A stretch of DNA of 64,000 bases from positions 310,001 to 374,000 of the forward strand of contig UCLB01000007.1 in assembly GCA_900473205.1 (NCBI GenBank). Reading direction: 5' to 3'. The notes under the pieces are model-generated. The model was not told where the DNA came from. It worked only from the letters and a program-made list of their open reading frames with translations, and searched no databases. Origin of the DNA: Hyphomicrobiales bacterium. Its GTDB lineage: Bacteria > Pseudomonadota > Alphaproteobacteria > Rhizobiales > Rhizobiaceae. The position numbers and the translations under genes were made by a program. Positions 1 to 7,676 of the stretch are shown piece after piece. How positions within the stretch are numbered: the stretch's first letter is position 1; each line of letters begins with the position of its first letter.

Positions 1-801
1 AAAGCGGTTGAGACTGCGGCGCGTGCCTCCATGCGCGAACATGTCGAAGCGATGATCGCCTTCCAGGACATGGGCATCCCAACCTTCGACTACGGTAACA
101 ACATCCGGCAGGTTGCCAAAGACGAAGGCCTCGAGAATGCCTTCGCCTTTCCGGGCTTCGTACCGGCCTATATCCGCCCGTTGTTCTGCCGAGGCATCGG
201 CCCGTTCCGCTGGGCCGCACTCTCGGGCGATCCGGAAGATATTCGCAAGACCGACGCCAAGGTCAAGGAACTGACGCCCGGCAATAAGCACCTGCACAAC
301 TGGCTGGACATGGCCGCCGAACGCATCGCTTTTCAGGGCCTGCCTGCACGCATCTGCTGGGTCGGCCTGGGTGATCGCCACCGCCTTGGTCTGGCTTTCA
401 ACGAAATGGTCAAGAATGGCGAACTTTCCGCCCCCGTCGTCATTGGCCGCGACCATCTCGATTCAGGCTCCGTCGCCTCACCTAACCGCGAGACGGAAGC
501 CATGAAGGACGGCTCGGACGCCGTGTCCGACTGGCCGCTTCTGAACGCGCTACTCAACACCGCGTCAGGCGCGACATGGGTTTCCTTGCACCATGGCGGC
601 GGCGTCGGCATGGGCTTTTCTCAGCACTCAGGTGTGGTCATCTGCTGTGACGGCTCGGACGATGCCGCCCGTCGTATCGAGCGGGTGCTGTGGAACGACC
701 CCGCCACCGGCGTCATGCGCCATGCCGATGCGGGCTATGACATCGCGCTGGATTGCGCCAAGGAAAAGGGTCTGCGCCTGCCCGGCATTCTGGGAAACTG
801 A
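1..801 (+). CDS. hutU: urocanate hydratase, C-terminal part (5' end outside window)
   Basis: The reading frame is open from base 1, so the gene starts upstream. The 266 residues present are about half of a usual urocanase (about 555 residues). The family signature [10 protein letters not shown] is present near residue 116, followed by WVGLGDRHR and the glycine-rich [15 protein letters not shown] segment, which belong to the NAD+-containing active site. The enzyme converts urocanate to imidazolonepropionate, the second step of histidine degradation, in the cytoplasm. hutD follows after 6 bases in the same direction, consistent with the end of a hut operon. Identification is secure; only the start is missing. 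Confidence 0.97.
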   Translation, partial: KAVETAARASMREHVEAMIAFQDMGIPTFDYGNNIRQVAKDEGLENAFAFPGFVPAYIRPLFCRGIGPFRWAALSGDPEDIRKTDAKVKELTPGNKHLHNWLDMAAERIAFQGLPARICWVGLGDRHRLGLAFNEMVKNGELSAPVVIGRDHLDSGSVASPNRETEAMKDGSDAVSDWPLLNALLNTASGATWVSLHHGGGVGMGFSQHSGVVICCDGSDDAARRIERVLWNDPATGVMRHADAGYDIALDCAKEKGLRLPGILGN

Positions 802-807
802 ACCTCG

Positions 808-1359
808 ATGAAAATACTGCGGGCCAGTGACTACAAGCATATGCCGTGGAAAAACGGCAAGGGAGAGACGGCGGAGATCGCCGTCTTTCCTCCAGATGCC
901 TCCATCGAGACTTTCGACTGCCGTATCAGCATGGCCTCGGTTGTCGAGGACGGCGCTTTTTCTACTTTCGACAACGTCGACCGAACTTTGATTGTCTTAG
1001 ACGGAGAGGGCATTGTGCTTTCCGTCGAAGGATCAAACCCAGTTGAGTTGCGTCCAGATTCACCACCCCACAGCTTCGCCGCCGACGCACCCACAACAGC
1101 AACGCTGCTGGGTGGGCCCATCACCGATCTCAACATCATGACACGCCGTGGCAAGTCGGAGTGCAGCGTCCGCCGCCAAACAGCAAAGCCCGTCCAGGCC
1201 GGCGATGAGGGCGTGACATTGGTGTTTGCGCTTGATGAATGCACCAAAGGTGGGCTTCCACTGCTGGCCCGCTATGATTCCATCAACCTTGAGCCGGGCG
1301 AGTTGGTGGCGCTTGATCTAAATGAAAACGCCGCCATTCTTGTAATCGAGGTGCACTAG
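808..1359 (+). CDS. hutD: HutD family protein
   Basis: A 183-residue protein starting 6 bases after hutU. It has the HutD hallmark MPWKNGKGETAEI (residues 13-25) and a following beta-rich region (SMASVVEDGAFSTF, then DRTLIVLDGEGI) typical of this cupin-fold family. HutD accompanies histidine-utilisation operons in many proteobacteria; it is thought to modulate or set a limit on hut expression rather than catalyse a pathway step, but its biochemical role is not firmly settled. The tight spacing indicates translation from the hutU mRNA. No other hut gene follows downstream, so this is the operon end. Confidence 0.93.
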   Translation: MKILRASDYKHMPWKNGKGETAEIAVFPPDASIETFDCRISMASVVEDGAFSTFDNVDRTLIVLDGEGIVLSVEGSNPVELRPDSPPHSFAADAPTTATLLGGPITDLNIMTRRGKSECSVRRQTAKPVQAGDEGVTLVFALDECTKGGLPLLARYDSINLEPGELVALDLNENAAILVIEVH

Positions 1360-1578
1360 TCAGCACTTTATCCAAGGCACATTAACTGCCGGTGAGGACG
1401 ATCATCCTAGTTGGAAGATCAGTCGTTCGTAGCTCGGCATATCCCCGGAAGGTCGAAAGCAGGTTTGCACGCTGTAACGATTGATCGCTCAAAACCGGTC
1501 ACCAAATGATCCGCCTTACAATAAATTTTGAAACGGTGCCGCCGCAATATCGGCGCCACCGCTTTAGCAATCCTAAAA
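1360..1578. other. intergenic region between convergent genes
   Basis: About 220 bases between hutD (+) and the end of the exported protein gene (-). I see no coding sequence, no strong hairpin followed by a T-run, and no recognisable RNA. Confidence 0.5.
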
Positions 1579-2208
1579 TCACATAGGTGGCACGACGCCA
1601 TTGGTGCCGACGACGACACGACCGCTCGACATGGACCCATCGGCTGCCTTCTCAGATGGCACGAACACGGTGGCACCTGCCTTGAGATCGGCTTCGGTAG
1701 CCGGCGCGAATGTCACGACCGGCGTACCGTCAGGGATCGAAATCTTCTTTTCCTTGCCCTTATAGGTGACTGTCACGGTGCGGCCATCGACCGATTTGAC
1801 CGCATCAGCGACGGTGGCGTTGGTCATGGAGCTGTTGGGTTTCAAATCCCAGGCATAGCTGCCTTCGCCGGTGCCCTTCATGGCGGCAGGGAAAATCAGC
1901 ACTTCGAGCGCGCCGTCACCACCGCTTGCCGTTGGCATCGAAGCAATGCCGACAAAATCGCCCGGCTTGATGTCATCGACCGAGGCTTTGGCGACGCTCG
2001 AGACTTTCCAGTCATCCTTGAGCATGATCTTGGCGTCCGTGCCTTCGCGCGTCTTGACCGATAGGGTCTTGCCCTCGAAACTTTCGACGGTGCCGCGAAC
2101 CCGCACCTGATCGGCGGCCTGCGCGGCAAAGCCCGCAGACATGGCCAGCAGCGTGCCCGCGATGACCGATGTGCCGGTTCTCGATATAACCTTGGAAATT
2201 GATAGCAT
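1579..2208 (-). CDS. exported DUF5666-like (OB/beta-barrel type) protein
   Basis: A 209-residue protein with a cleavable signal peptide of about 31 residues (hydrophobic run then AAQAAD). The mature part opens with VRVRGTVESFEGKTLSVKTREG, the pattern of small beta-barrel domains annotated as DUF5666, and continues with alternating short beta strands (VDGRTVTVTYKGKEKKISIPDG). No catalytic motif is visible. It lies about 105 bases downstream of the Tat-exported molybdoenzyme gene on the same strand, so it may belong to the ECF-controlled envelope operon. A role as a periplasmic binding or stress protein is inference only. Confidence 0.7.
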   Translation of the reverse strand: MLSISKVISRTGTSVIAGTLLAMSAGFAAQAADQVRVRGTVESFEGKTLSVKTREGTDAKIMLKDDWKVSSVAKASVDDIKPGDFVGIASMPTASGGDGALEVLIFPAAMKGTGEGSYAWDLKPNSSMTNATVADAVKSVDGRTVTVTYKGKEKKISIPDGTPVVTFAPATEADLKAGATVFVPSEKAADGSMSSGRVVVGTNGVVPPM

Positions 2209-2314
2209 ATCTTCTTCCTTTCAGAGCCCTATCGTTTCAAACCACCGGCAGATGCGGGTTGGAAATCCGCCGGTTTTTCAGAAGGGACGGCAAACCCTGC
2301 CGACCTGTTGAACA

Positions 2315-3091
2315 TCAGATGCCAGCGTACCACTCGTAGCCGCGGTCTTCCCAGAAGCCGCCATTCCCGCCATAGATGCTGGAAAGATCGGCGACGGCTT
2401 CCATGCGCATGAGGTATTTCGCCTGCTTGTAACCGAGTTGCCGTTCGACCCGCAGCCTGAGCGGCGCGCCATGCGGCACTTCCAGATCGTGACCATTCAT
2501 GGAATGGGCGAGAATGGTCTGTGGGTGGAAAGCGTCAACGAGATCGATGCTTTCATAATACCAGCCACTGCCATCAAGGGATTTTTCGTATTCGTCCGCG
2601 CAGTGGAAGACGATGTAGCGGGCTTCCGGCTTCAAGCCCACCTTGTCCAGCAACGCGCCAAGCGGCACGCCGGTCCATTGGCCAATGGCACTCCAACCCT
2701 CGACGCAGTCATGGCGGGTAATCTGCGTCCGCGATGGCATCGCCTTCAGCGCGGCAAGCGACAGTTTTGTCGGCTTTTCGACGAGGCCGCCGATTTCCAG
2801 CTGCCATTGCGAGAATTTCTGGGAGAGCAGGTCCTGATATTGCGGGCTATCGGGCATACTGGTGCCGTTGGCGCGAAAGGTCGGCGAGATGTCCGCCACG
2901 GTGAATTCTCGGGCCAGCGTGTTGTCGCCCAATAGAAGGCGCTGTGTGCGCATCGTCAGCCCCTCGGCCATGCGCAAAGCCTGCTGCACCGTGGGGTTCT
3001 CGACCAGCGCATCGCAACCGCTGAGCCCAAGCGCCGAGGCTGTCAGTGTTGAACCGATCAGAAAGCGGCGGCGAGTAATGAGTGGGCTCAT
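2315..3091 (-). CDS. Tat-exported molybdopterin-dependent oxidoreductase, sulfite oxidase/MsrP-like fold
   Basis: A 258-residue protein. The start at 3091 is chosen because it gives an ATGA overlap with the upstream cytochrome gene and puts the twin-arginine motif TRRRFLIG at residues 6-13. The signal ends in a lipobox-like LSGC (Cys26), so a Tat-exported lipoprotein is possible. The sulfite-oxidase molybdopterin domain fills the rest, with the likely Mo-ligating Cys129 in ITRHDCVEGW and the C-terminal RLRVERQLGYKQAKY segment. Substrate cannot be read from sequence: periplasmic sulfite or sulfoxide oxidoreduction is plausible. The adjacent diheme-type membrane cytochrome is the probable electron partner. 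A longer upstream reading frame exists but overlaps the cytochrome gene and is not credible. Confidence 0.88.
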   Translation of the reverse strand: MSPLITRRRFLIGSTLTASALGLSGCDALVENPTVQQALRMAEGLTMRTQRLLLGDNTLAREFTVADISPTFRANGTSMPDSPQYQDLLSQKFSQWQLEIGGLVEKPTKLSLAALKAMPSRTQITRHDCVEGWSAIGQWTGVPLGALLDKVGLKPEARYIVFHCADEYEKSLDGSGWYYESIDLVDAFHPQTILAHSMNGHDLEVPHGAPLRLRVERQLGYKQAKYLMRMEAVADLSSIYGGNGGFWEDRGYEWYAGI

Positions 3092-3930
3092 GGTTTCGGC
3101 TCCACTTGAATGGCGTAACGGCCCGTGATCATCGAGCGCATGTTGTTGAAGACGCCGGAAACCAGCACCATGACGACATGGACGACAACGAAGGCGACAA
3201 GTGCGTTGGCGGTAATGAAATGCAGCGTGCGTGCCGATTGCCTTCCACCGAACAGATCGAGCAGCCATGGCGCGAAGGCATCGAAACCCGGGGACATGGT
3301 AAGGCCCGTGCCGATCATCGTCGGTAGCAGCAAAAAGATCACCAGCAGATAGGTTAGCTTCTGAAGCGCATTGTAATGGCGAGCGTGTTCACCTTTGGGA
3401 AAGCGCAGGCGCGCGTGGTCGGCAATCTCATGTCCGAGATGGCCGGGTGTGAGCTCGTCCCGACGGGGCAGCAGGTCATGGCGAAAATGCCGGGCGATGA
3501 AGCCGTAGGCCATATAGATCAGCCCGTTGATAACGAACAGCCATGCGAAGAAGAAGTGCCAACGGCGGCCAGTGGCAAGGTCCTGATAACTAGGCAGCGT
3601 TGCCCAAGCGGGAAAACCGCGTGCGGTCGGCTCGCCATCGACATTGGAAACGCCAAGCAAACCTGTCGTATTGAAGGAAAGGCTGCCGATACGAGTAACG
3701 CCTTTGACGGCATCGCCATCCTGAACCGCCTCCATTGAAATAAAAGAAGGATCATTGTCAGCACCGTACTGGCCCCAATAAAGGCTCGGATGGGCGTTGA
3801 ATATTTGCAGGCCGCTGAAAAGAAGCACAGTCATGCACAGCACGTTGAGCCAGTGTGACAAGCGCACGGTCAGACTATGGCGACGGATGAGCATGCGTGT
3901 TGTCGGAGCGGGCTTGGCGGAGGCGTCCAT
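3088..3930 (-). CDS. cytochrome b/b561-type membrane subunit
   Basis: A 280-residue integral membrane protein with about four to five hydrophobic segments (around residues 28-45, 128-150, 190-212, 240-265). Histidines suited to heme ligation are visible early (RRHSLTVRLSHWLN) and in the transmembrane helices (RWHFFFAWL, LHFITANAL, VVHVVMVL). Proteins of this family carry electrons between the quinone pool and a periplasmic partner. The 4-base ATGA overlap with the downstream molybdoenzyme gene indicates translational coupling and a two-subunit enzyme. Transcribed after the MXKDX protein from the ECF-type promoter at 4322-4349. Confidence 0.88.
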   Translation of the reverse strand: MDASAKPAPTTRMLIRRHSLTVRLSHWLNVLCMTVLLFSGLQIFNAHPSLYWGQYGADNDPSFISMEAVQDGDAVKGVTRIGSLSFNTTGLLGVSNVDGEPTARGFPAWATLPSYQDLATGRRWHFFFAWLFVINGLIYMAYGFIARHFRHDLLPRRDELTPGHLGHEIADHARLRFPKGEHARHYNALQKLTYLLVIFLLLPTMIGTGLTMSPGFDAFAPWLLDLFGGRQSARTLHFITANALVAFVVVHVVMVLVSGVFNNMRSMITGRYAIQVEPKP

Positions 3931-4001
3931 GACTTTTCCTCATGACGATGTGTGTCGTTCTTGACGTGGCGCCCTCGCAAACATGCGAGGGCGCCGAAAG
4001 G

Positions 4002-4265
4002 TTACTTCATCGCCTCGCAGGACTTCATCATGTTGGATTTTTTCATGCTGTTCTTTTCCATGCCCGCTTTGTGCATGCAGTTAGCCTTGCGACTGCTCAT
4101 CTTCATGCCGTCGGTCTTCATGCTATTTTTGCTCATCGTGTCGGTTTTCATGGCATCGGGCTTCTTCATCGAGTCCATGCTGGTCTGCGCCTGAGCTGCG
4201 CCGGTCGCCAGCGAGAGGCCGAGAAGGGCTGCAAAGGCAGCAGTACTGAAAAGACGAATTGTCAT
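4002..4265 (-). CDS. pentapeptide MXKDX-repeat exported protein
   Basis: An 87-residue protein. The start at 4265 is chosen for its GGGAG ribosome site and the signal peptide that follows (MTIRLFSTAAF to AQAQ, about 27 residues). The mature part is a string of imperfect five-residue units of the type M-x-K-x-x (SMKKP DAMKT DTMSK NSMKT DGMKM), very rich in Met and Lys, with two Cys near the C-terminus. This composition matches the MXKDX repeat family, often found beside ECF sigma/NrsF pairs. Met-rich exported repeats are commonly considered metal (copper) or oxidant scavengers; that role is inference here. It is the first gene of the minus-strand operon. Confidence 0.85.
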   Translation of the reverse strand: MTIRLFSTAAFAALLGLSLATGAAQAQTSMDSMKKPDAMKTDTMSKNSMKTDGMKMSSRKANCMHKAGMEKNSMKKSNMMKSCEAMK

Positions 4266-4321
4266 TGTTTTTCTCCCAGTTGATGTGCCCGCCGCACTCC
4301 ACGGCTGTGGTTCACAGGAGA

Positions 4322-4349
4322 TCATTCGGGCGTCAGCAAAAGCGGTTAC
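4322..4349 (-). promoter_or_regulatory. probable ECF sigma promoter for the MXKDX/cytochrome/molybdoenzyme operon
   Basis: Reading the minus strand, GTAACC (4349-4344) is followed after 15 bases by CGAATGA (4328-4322). The same element with the same spacing stands in front of the sigma factor gene on the other strand. It resembles, from memory, the GTAACC-N16-CGAA promoter of Caulobacter SigF. The expected transcript start would leave a leader of about 50 bases before the start at 4265. Confidence 0.65.
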
Positions 4350-4416
4350 AGTCATCACAGCGATGTGATCGCGTTTTCTTGTCCAGCGCCTTCCTCGCTT
4401 TTATTTCGGCAGGCGT

Positions 4417-4444
4417 GTAACTGTTTTTATGCAGGCCCGTATGA
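4417..4444 (+). promoter_or_regulatory. probable autoregulated ECF sigma promoter
   Basis: GTAACT (4417-4422), 15-base spacer, CGTATGA (4438-4444). It is near-identical to the divergent element at 4322-4349, suggesting that the encoded sigma factor drives both units. The predicted transcript start lies only a few bases before the ATG at 4457, so the message may be almost leaderless. Confidence 0.6.
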
Positions 4445-4456
4445 GACGGAAACGAC

Positions 4457-5005
4457 ATGAAGCAGCTGACCGAGTCCGAACTGAAAGCGCTGATGCTCTT
4501 GTCTCTCGATGGAGACGAGGCCGCATATCGCTGTCTGCTCGATATGCTGCGGCATCTGCTGAGCAATTATTATGCCCGCCGGATTGGCCGTTCGGCTGCT
4601 GCCGATGTTGATGATCTGGTGCAGGATGCACTGTTTTCGCTGCACCAGCGACGCATTACATATGACCAAGACCGACCGTTCACGGCCTGGTTTTTCACCA
4701 TCGCCCGCCACAAGCTGGTGGATCATCTTCGACGAAGCGGGCGCCGTTCGCACATTGGGTTGGACGCGGTTGAGGAGATTGAGGACGGCTATAGCGAGGA
4801 CGCGGTATCGGCCAACATGGATGTGAACCGACTGCTTGCCAGTCTACCGGCATGGCAAGGCACGATGATCAGGCAGGTGCGACTGGAAGGCCTTTCGGTT
4901 GCAGAAACGGCCGCCAGCGGTGGCAAAACAGAAGCGATGGTGAAGATTGGTGTCCACCGGGGTATCAAGGCACTGGCTGCGAGATTGAGAGGCGAACGTG
5001 GCTAA
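4457..5005 (+). CDS. ECF (extracytoplasmic function) RNA polymerase sigma factor
   Basis: A 182-residue sigma-70 family protein with only regions 2 and 4. Region 2 spans about residues 17-95 (DVDDLVQDALFSLHQRR, then PFTAWFFTIARHKLVDHLRR); region 4 spans about 128-175, with a helix-turn-helix around GLSVAETAASGGKTEAMVKIGVHRG. It directs RNA polymerase to envelope-stress promoters. The next gene overlaps it and encodes an NrsF/DUF1109 anti-sigma protein, which places it in the ECF group that includes Caulobacter SigF and, from memory, Sinorhizobium RpoE1/RpoE4, the latter reported to respond to sulfite. The divergent molybdoenzyme operon fits such a regulon. Confidence 0.93.
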   Translation: MKQLTESELKALMLLSLDGDEAAYRCLLDMLRHLLSNYYARRIGRSAAADVDDLVQDALFSLHQRRITYDQDRPFTAWFFTIARHKLVDHLRRSGRRSHIGLDAVEEIEDGYSEDAVSANMDVNRLLASLPAWQGTMIRQVRLEGLSVAETAASGGKTEAMVKIGVHRGIKALAARLRGERG

Positions 5006-5645
5006 GATGGATGATTTCATGGACGGCTTGGCGAGAGACCTGCGGCCCGTGCGCAAGGGCGCATTGGGCAGGTTGCTGGTGCTTGCTCTCCTGCCGGGCC
5101 TGGCACTATCAGCAGCATTCATCCTGCTCGGCCACGGTTTTAGGCCCGACATTTCCACCGCTATTTCGCTGCCCGTTTTTTGGGTGAAATCCGCCTATCC
5201 GCTATTTCTGTCGATTGTTGGCGTCATTGCCTTGATGAAAGTGGCGCGGCCGGGTGTAAGACCAGTGGGTGCAGCATTCCCGGCGCTGATCATCTATGGG
5301 CTTGTCTTCGCAATCGGCGTTATCCAGCTCAACGCGGCGTCCTCGCCTGAGGAGCATCGCAGGCTGATCATGGGTATTTCCTACTGGTTTTGCCCCCTGA
5401 TCATCCTGGCATCCGGTGCCCCGCTGATGGCAGCGACCTTCTGGTTCCTACGACGCGGCGCCCCCACCCACCCGCGTCTCGCCGGTCTCATTGCCGGCAT
5501 GACGGGAGGTTCAATCGGTGCCTGGGTCTACAGCTGGGGCTGCATTGAAAACGGCCTGACCTTCGTCGCCCTATGGTACACACTCGGTATTTTGCTCTGC
5601 GGACTTGTGGGCGGTCTTCTTGGACGACGCCTGCTGCGGTGGTGA
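4998..5645 (+). CDS. nrsF: NrsF family (DUF1109) membrane anti-sigma factor
   Basis: A 215-residue protein with six hydrophobic segments (about residues 27-47, 60-80, 92-112, 125-147, 160-180, 190-210). It matches the DUF1109/NrsF family, inner-membrane anti-sigma factors that hold a cognate ECF sigma inactive until a stress signal arrives. The frame opens at GTG 4998, overlapping the sigma gene by 8 bases; the ATG at 5007 is an alternative, four codons on. The overlap implies coupled production of sigma and anti-sigma. Two Cys residues lie in the membrane region (WFCPL and WGCIEN), of interest because Cys are reported to matter in Caulobacter NrsF sensing. Confidence 0.9.
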   Translation: MAKMDDFMDGLARDLRPVRKGALGRLLVLALLPGLALSAAFILLGHGFRPDISTAISLPVFWVKSAYPLFLSIVGVIALMKVARPGVRPVGAAFPALIIYGLVFAIGVIQLNAASSPEEHRRLIMGISYWFCPLIILASGAPLMAATFWFLRRGAPTHPRLAGLIAGMTGGSIGAWVYSWGCIENGLTFVALWYTLGILLCGLVGGLLGRRLLRW

Positions 5646-5697
5646 CGGAGACCGCCAAGACACATAACGCTATTTCTACGAGCTACGCGTAAGCAGC

Positions 5698-5722
5698 GGA
5701 ACTATCAGCAAATCCGGCGGTT
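5698..5722 (+). promoter_or_regulatory. possible general-stress (EcfG/RpoE2-type) promoter
   Basis: GGAAC at 5698-5702 is followed after 18 bases by TT (5721-5722), i.e. GGAAC-N18-TT, the pattern recalled for rhizobial RpoE2/EcfG promoters. It sits about 30 bases before the start of a PPOX-type general stress protein, a plausible target. A five-base motif can occur by chance. Confidence 0.35.
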
Positions 5723-5754
5723 AGGTTTGACACTTCACCCGAACCTCCGGAGCA

Positions 5755-6192
5755 ATGATGTCAGAACTCACCCTACATGACCTGTCGAAAAAGATGGCGA
5801 AGCTCGATTTCGCGATGCTGACGACGTCTTCCCACGCTGGAAGTCTTACATCTCGCCCCATGAGCAACAATGGCGACGTTGAGTATGACGGAGACAGCTA
5901 TTTCTTCGCTTACAAGCAGTCGCGTAAGATTGCTGAAATCAACGAAAATAGCGATGTCAGTCTGACCTATACAGGCGCGGTCGGCATGCTGGGCGGTTCG
6001 CCGCTGTTCCTCACTGTCGAGGGATCAGCAACGCTTATCGATGACAAATCCACATTTACCGACCACTGGACAAAAGACCTCGACCGCTACTTCCCTGATG
6101 GGATCGAGACCCCGGGCGTTGTCATGATCCGCGTCAAAGCCAAGAATATTCGATATTGGGACGGCGAGGATGAAGGGCAAATCTCTTTGTGA
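5755..6192 (+). CDS. pyridoxamine 5'-phosphate oxidase-like flavin-binding stress protein
   Basis: A 145-residue single-domain protein with the split-barrel PPOX fold: FAMLTTSSHAGSLTSRPM at residues 18-35 is the typical first strands and flavin phosphate-binding arginine region, followed by YFFAYKQSRKIAEINENSDVSLTY. It belongs to the group called general stress protein 26 and probably binds FMN or a related flavin. Substrate unknown. Two adjacent ATG codons (5755 and 5758) are possible starts. It is monocistronic, with a candidate stress promoter just upstream. Confidence 0.85.
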   Translation: MMSELTLHDLSKKMAKLDFAMLTTSSHAGSLTSRPMSNNGDVEYDGDSYFFAYKQSRKIAEINENSDVSLTYTGAVGMLGGSPLFLTVEGSATLIDDKSTFTDHWTKDLDRYFPDGIETPGVVMIRVKAKNIRYWDGEDEGQISL

Positions 6193-6700
6193 GATCTCGC
6201 TTGACCGTTTGAAACAGGCGACGACGTCTGTGTAAATTTGTCTCTAAAAAAGGGCATTTTTATCAAGAGTGCGCAGGCTGCAAGATTGCTCATACAGTGA
6301 GCCATTATGCGGCTTGCGCCTACTCCAAGTTGTGGTTACACCGTCGGAATGCGTCTTCTTCTGTAAAACGAAGACGCACCCCATAGTCAGCGTGAACTCG
6401 CTGCGCGCGTCGCGGCACAGGATAGAGGCCGTCCTCCTTGCGCCTTCTCCTGCCAAGATCGATCATCCACTCCATTCTTCGAACGGTCGCCCTCATACGA
6501 TCAGTGTGAAATGTGCTTGGACATAGGGGCATTTCGTTTGACCTTACAAGACGGAACGAACTTTCCAAAAGCGCCTTCTAAAACAAAAAAATGATCTAAA
6601 AAGCCCAATTATTGAGCAAAAATAATCATTGCATATTTTTCAGATCATGCAATATTTGAATTGATTAAAGCCAATGCTGCAAAATATGCATTATAGGTCG
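6193..6700. other. non-coding region with AT-rich palindromic control sequences
   Basis: About 500 bases without a convincing gene. Short open frames on both strands (e.g. around 6269-6526) have no recognisable family or ribosome site. The last 120 bases are markedly AT-rich and hold two inverted repeats: TTGCAT (6629-6634) with ATGCAA (6647-6652), and TGCA-N5-TGCA at 6678-6690. These are good candidates for promoter and LysR-type binding sites for the cluster that begins at 6701. Confidence 0.5.
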
Positions 6701-7675
6701 ATGATGGAAATCAAACAGCTTGAAGTGTTTCTGGCAGTTATGTCGGCAGGCAGCATTACAGCAGCTGGACGATTGCTCGACCGTTCTCAGTCTCAAGTCA
6801 CGCGACTAATACAGGAGCTGGAAGCTTCAATTGGTTTCTCACTTTTCGAGCGTAACGGACCTAGAATTACGCCAACACCCAAAGCGATTTCCTTTCATTC
6901 TGAGGCCGAACGCTTTCTAAGCGGCATGGGCCAGCTGCAGGAACGGGCCAAGACAATTCTCGCCGAAGAACTGTCGCCAATCGAGATCGCTGCAATTCCG
7001 GCCTTTGCAAGTGGCCTCGTGCCTTTGGCACTCGCAGAACTGTCGCAGAACATCACCCCGCGCAACGTGCATTTGCGCAGTGTCTCCGCAGAAGCTGCGG
7101 TGCAATCGGTTCTTGGTCGTACCACAGATTTTTGCGTCGCATCGCTTCCCGTCGAGCATCCCGGGCTGGAAGTTCATGGGCTTTTTCAGTCGCCTTGCGT
7201 TGCGGCTGTATCGAGCAGTGACCCGCTGGCCCAAAAGCAGACGATTTCCATCAGCGATCTGGCAGAGCGCTGCGTCATTACCATGGCAAATCCTTTCCGG
7301 CTGCGGCGTCGCGTCAATCAGGCCCTGGCAGCCGCAAATGTCAGGCCGGCTCGACTGGTCGACACGAACGCAGCGATCAACGCGCTACAATTGGCCTCAA
7401 CAGGGTTTGGTGTCGCGATCGTAGAGCCCGCGACAGCATATGGCGTGCAGTTGAAAAACATCGAGATCAAGCCTCTCGATGTCGACATCCCATTCCTCTG
7501 GGGCATTTTTTCTGCGGCATCGAAGCCACTGCCTGAAAGCGCTCGCGAGTTGATCCAACTGATTATCCGCATTTCATCAGCCCGCATGCCCGGTTTTGTT
7601 GCGCATGATCCGGCGCATCTCGAACGTGTTGCCGATGCCACTTTTGGTGTCGATCCTCATGAACAGGAGTTCTGA
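6701..7675 (+). CDS. LysR family transcriptional regulator
   Basis: A 324-residue regulator with an N-terminal winged HTH (MEIKQLEVFLAVMSAGSITAAG..LDRSQSQVTRLIQELE, residues 2-45) and a C-terminal periplasmic-binding-like effector domain (about 95-290). The starts at 6701 and 6704 place the HTH at the usual distance; a start at 6674 would add a tail not typical of the family. It is the first gene of a long co-directional cluster, with the flavin monooxygenase start only one base after its stop. It therefore probably controls its own operon, via the palindromes at 6629-6690, in response to the imported substrate. The effector is unknown. Confidence 0.9.
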   Translation: MMEIKQLEVFLAVMSAGSITAAGRLLDRSQSQVTRLIQELEASIGFSLFERNGPRITPTPKAISFHSEAERFLSGMGQLQERAKTILAEELSPIEIAAIPAFASGLVPLALAELSQNITPRNVHLRSVSAEAAVQSVLGRTTDFCVASLPVEHPGLEVHGLFQSPCVAAVSSSDPLAQKQTISISDLAERCVITMANPFRLRRRVNQALAAANVRPARLVDTNAAINALQLASTGFGVAIVEPATAYGVQLKNIEIKPLDVDIPFLWGIFSAASKPLPESARELIQLIIRISSARMPGFVAHDPAHLERVADATFGVDPHEQEF

Positions 7676-7676
7676 C

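Noticed and set aside
2243-2278. GC-rich inverted repeat GGC...GCC followed by T-run, downstream of the molybdoenzyme
   Set aside because: The T-run is on the plus strand, while the genes on both sides are on the minus strand; stem pairing is interrupted. Not supported as a terminator.
6269-6568. Overlapping short open frames on both strands in the gap before LysR
   Set aside because: No ribosome sites, no recognisable domains and overlapping each other; treated as non-coding.
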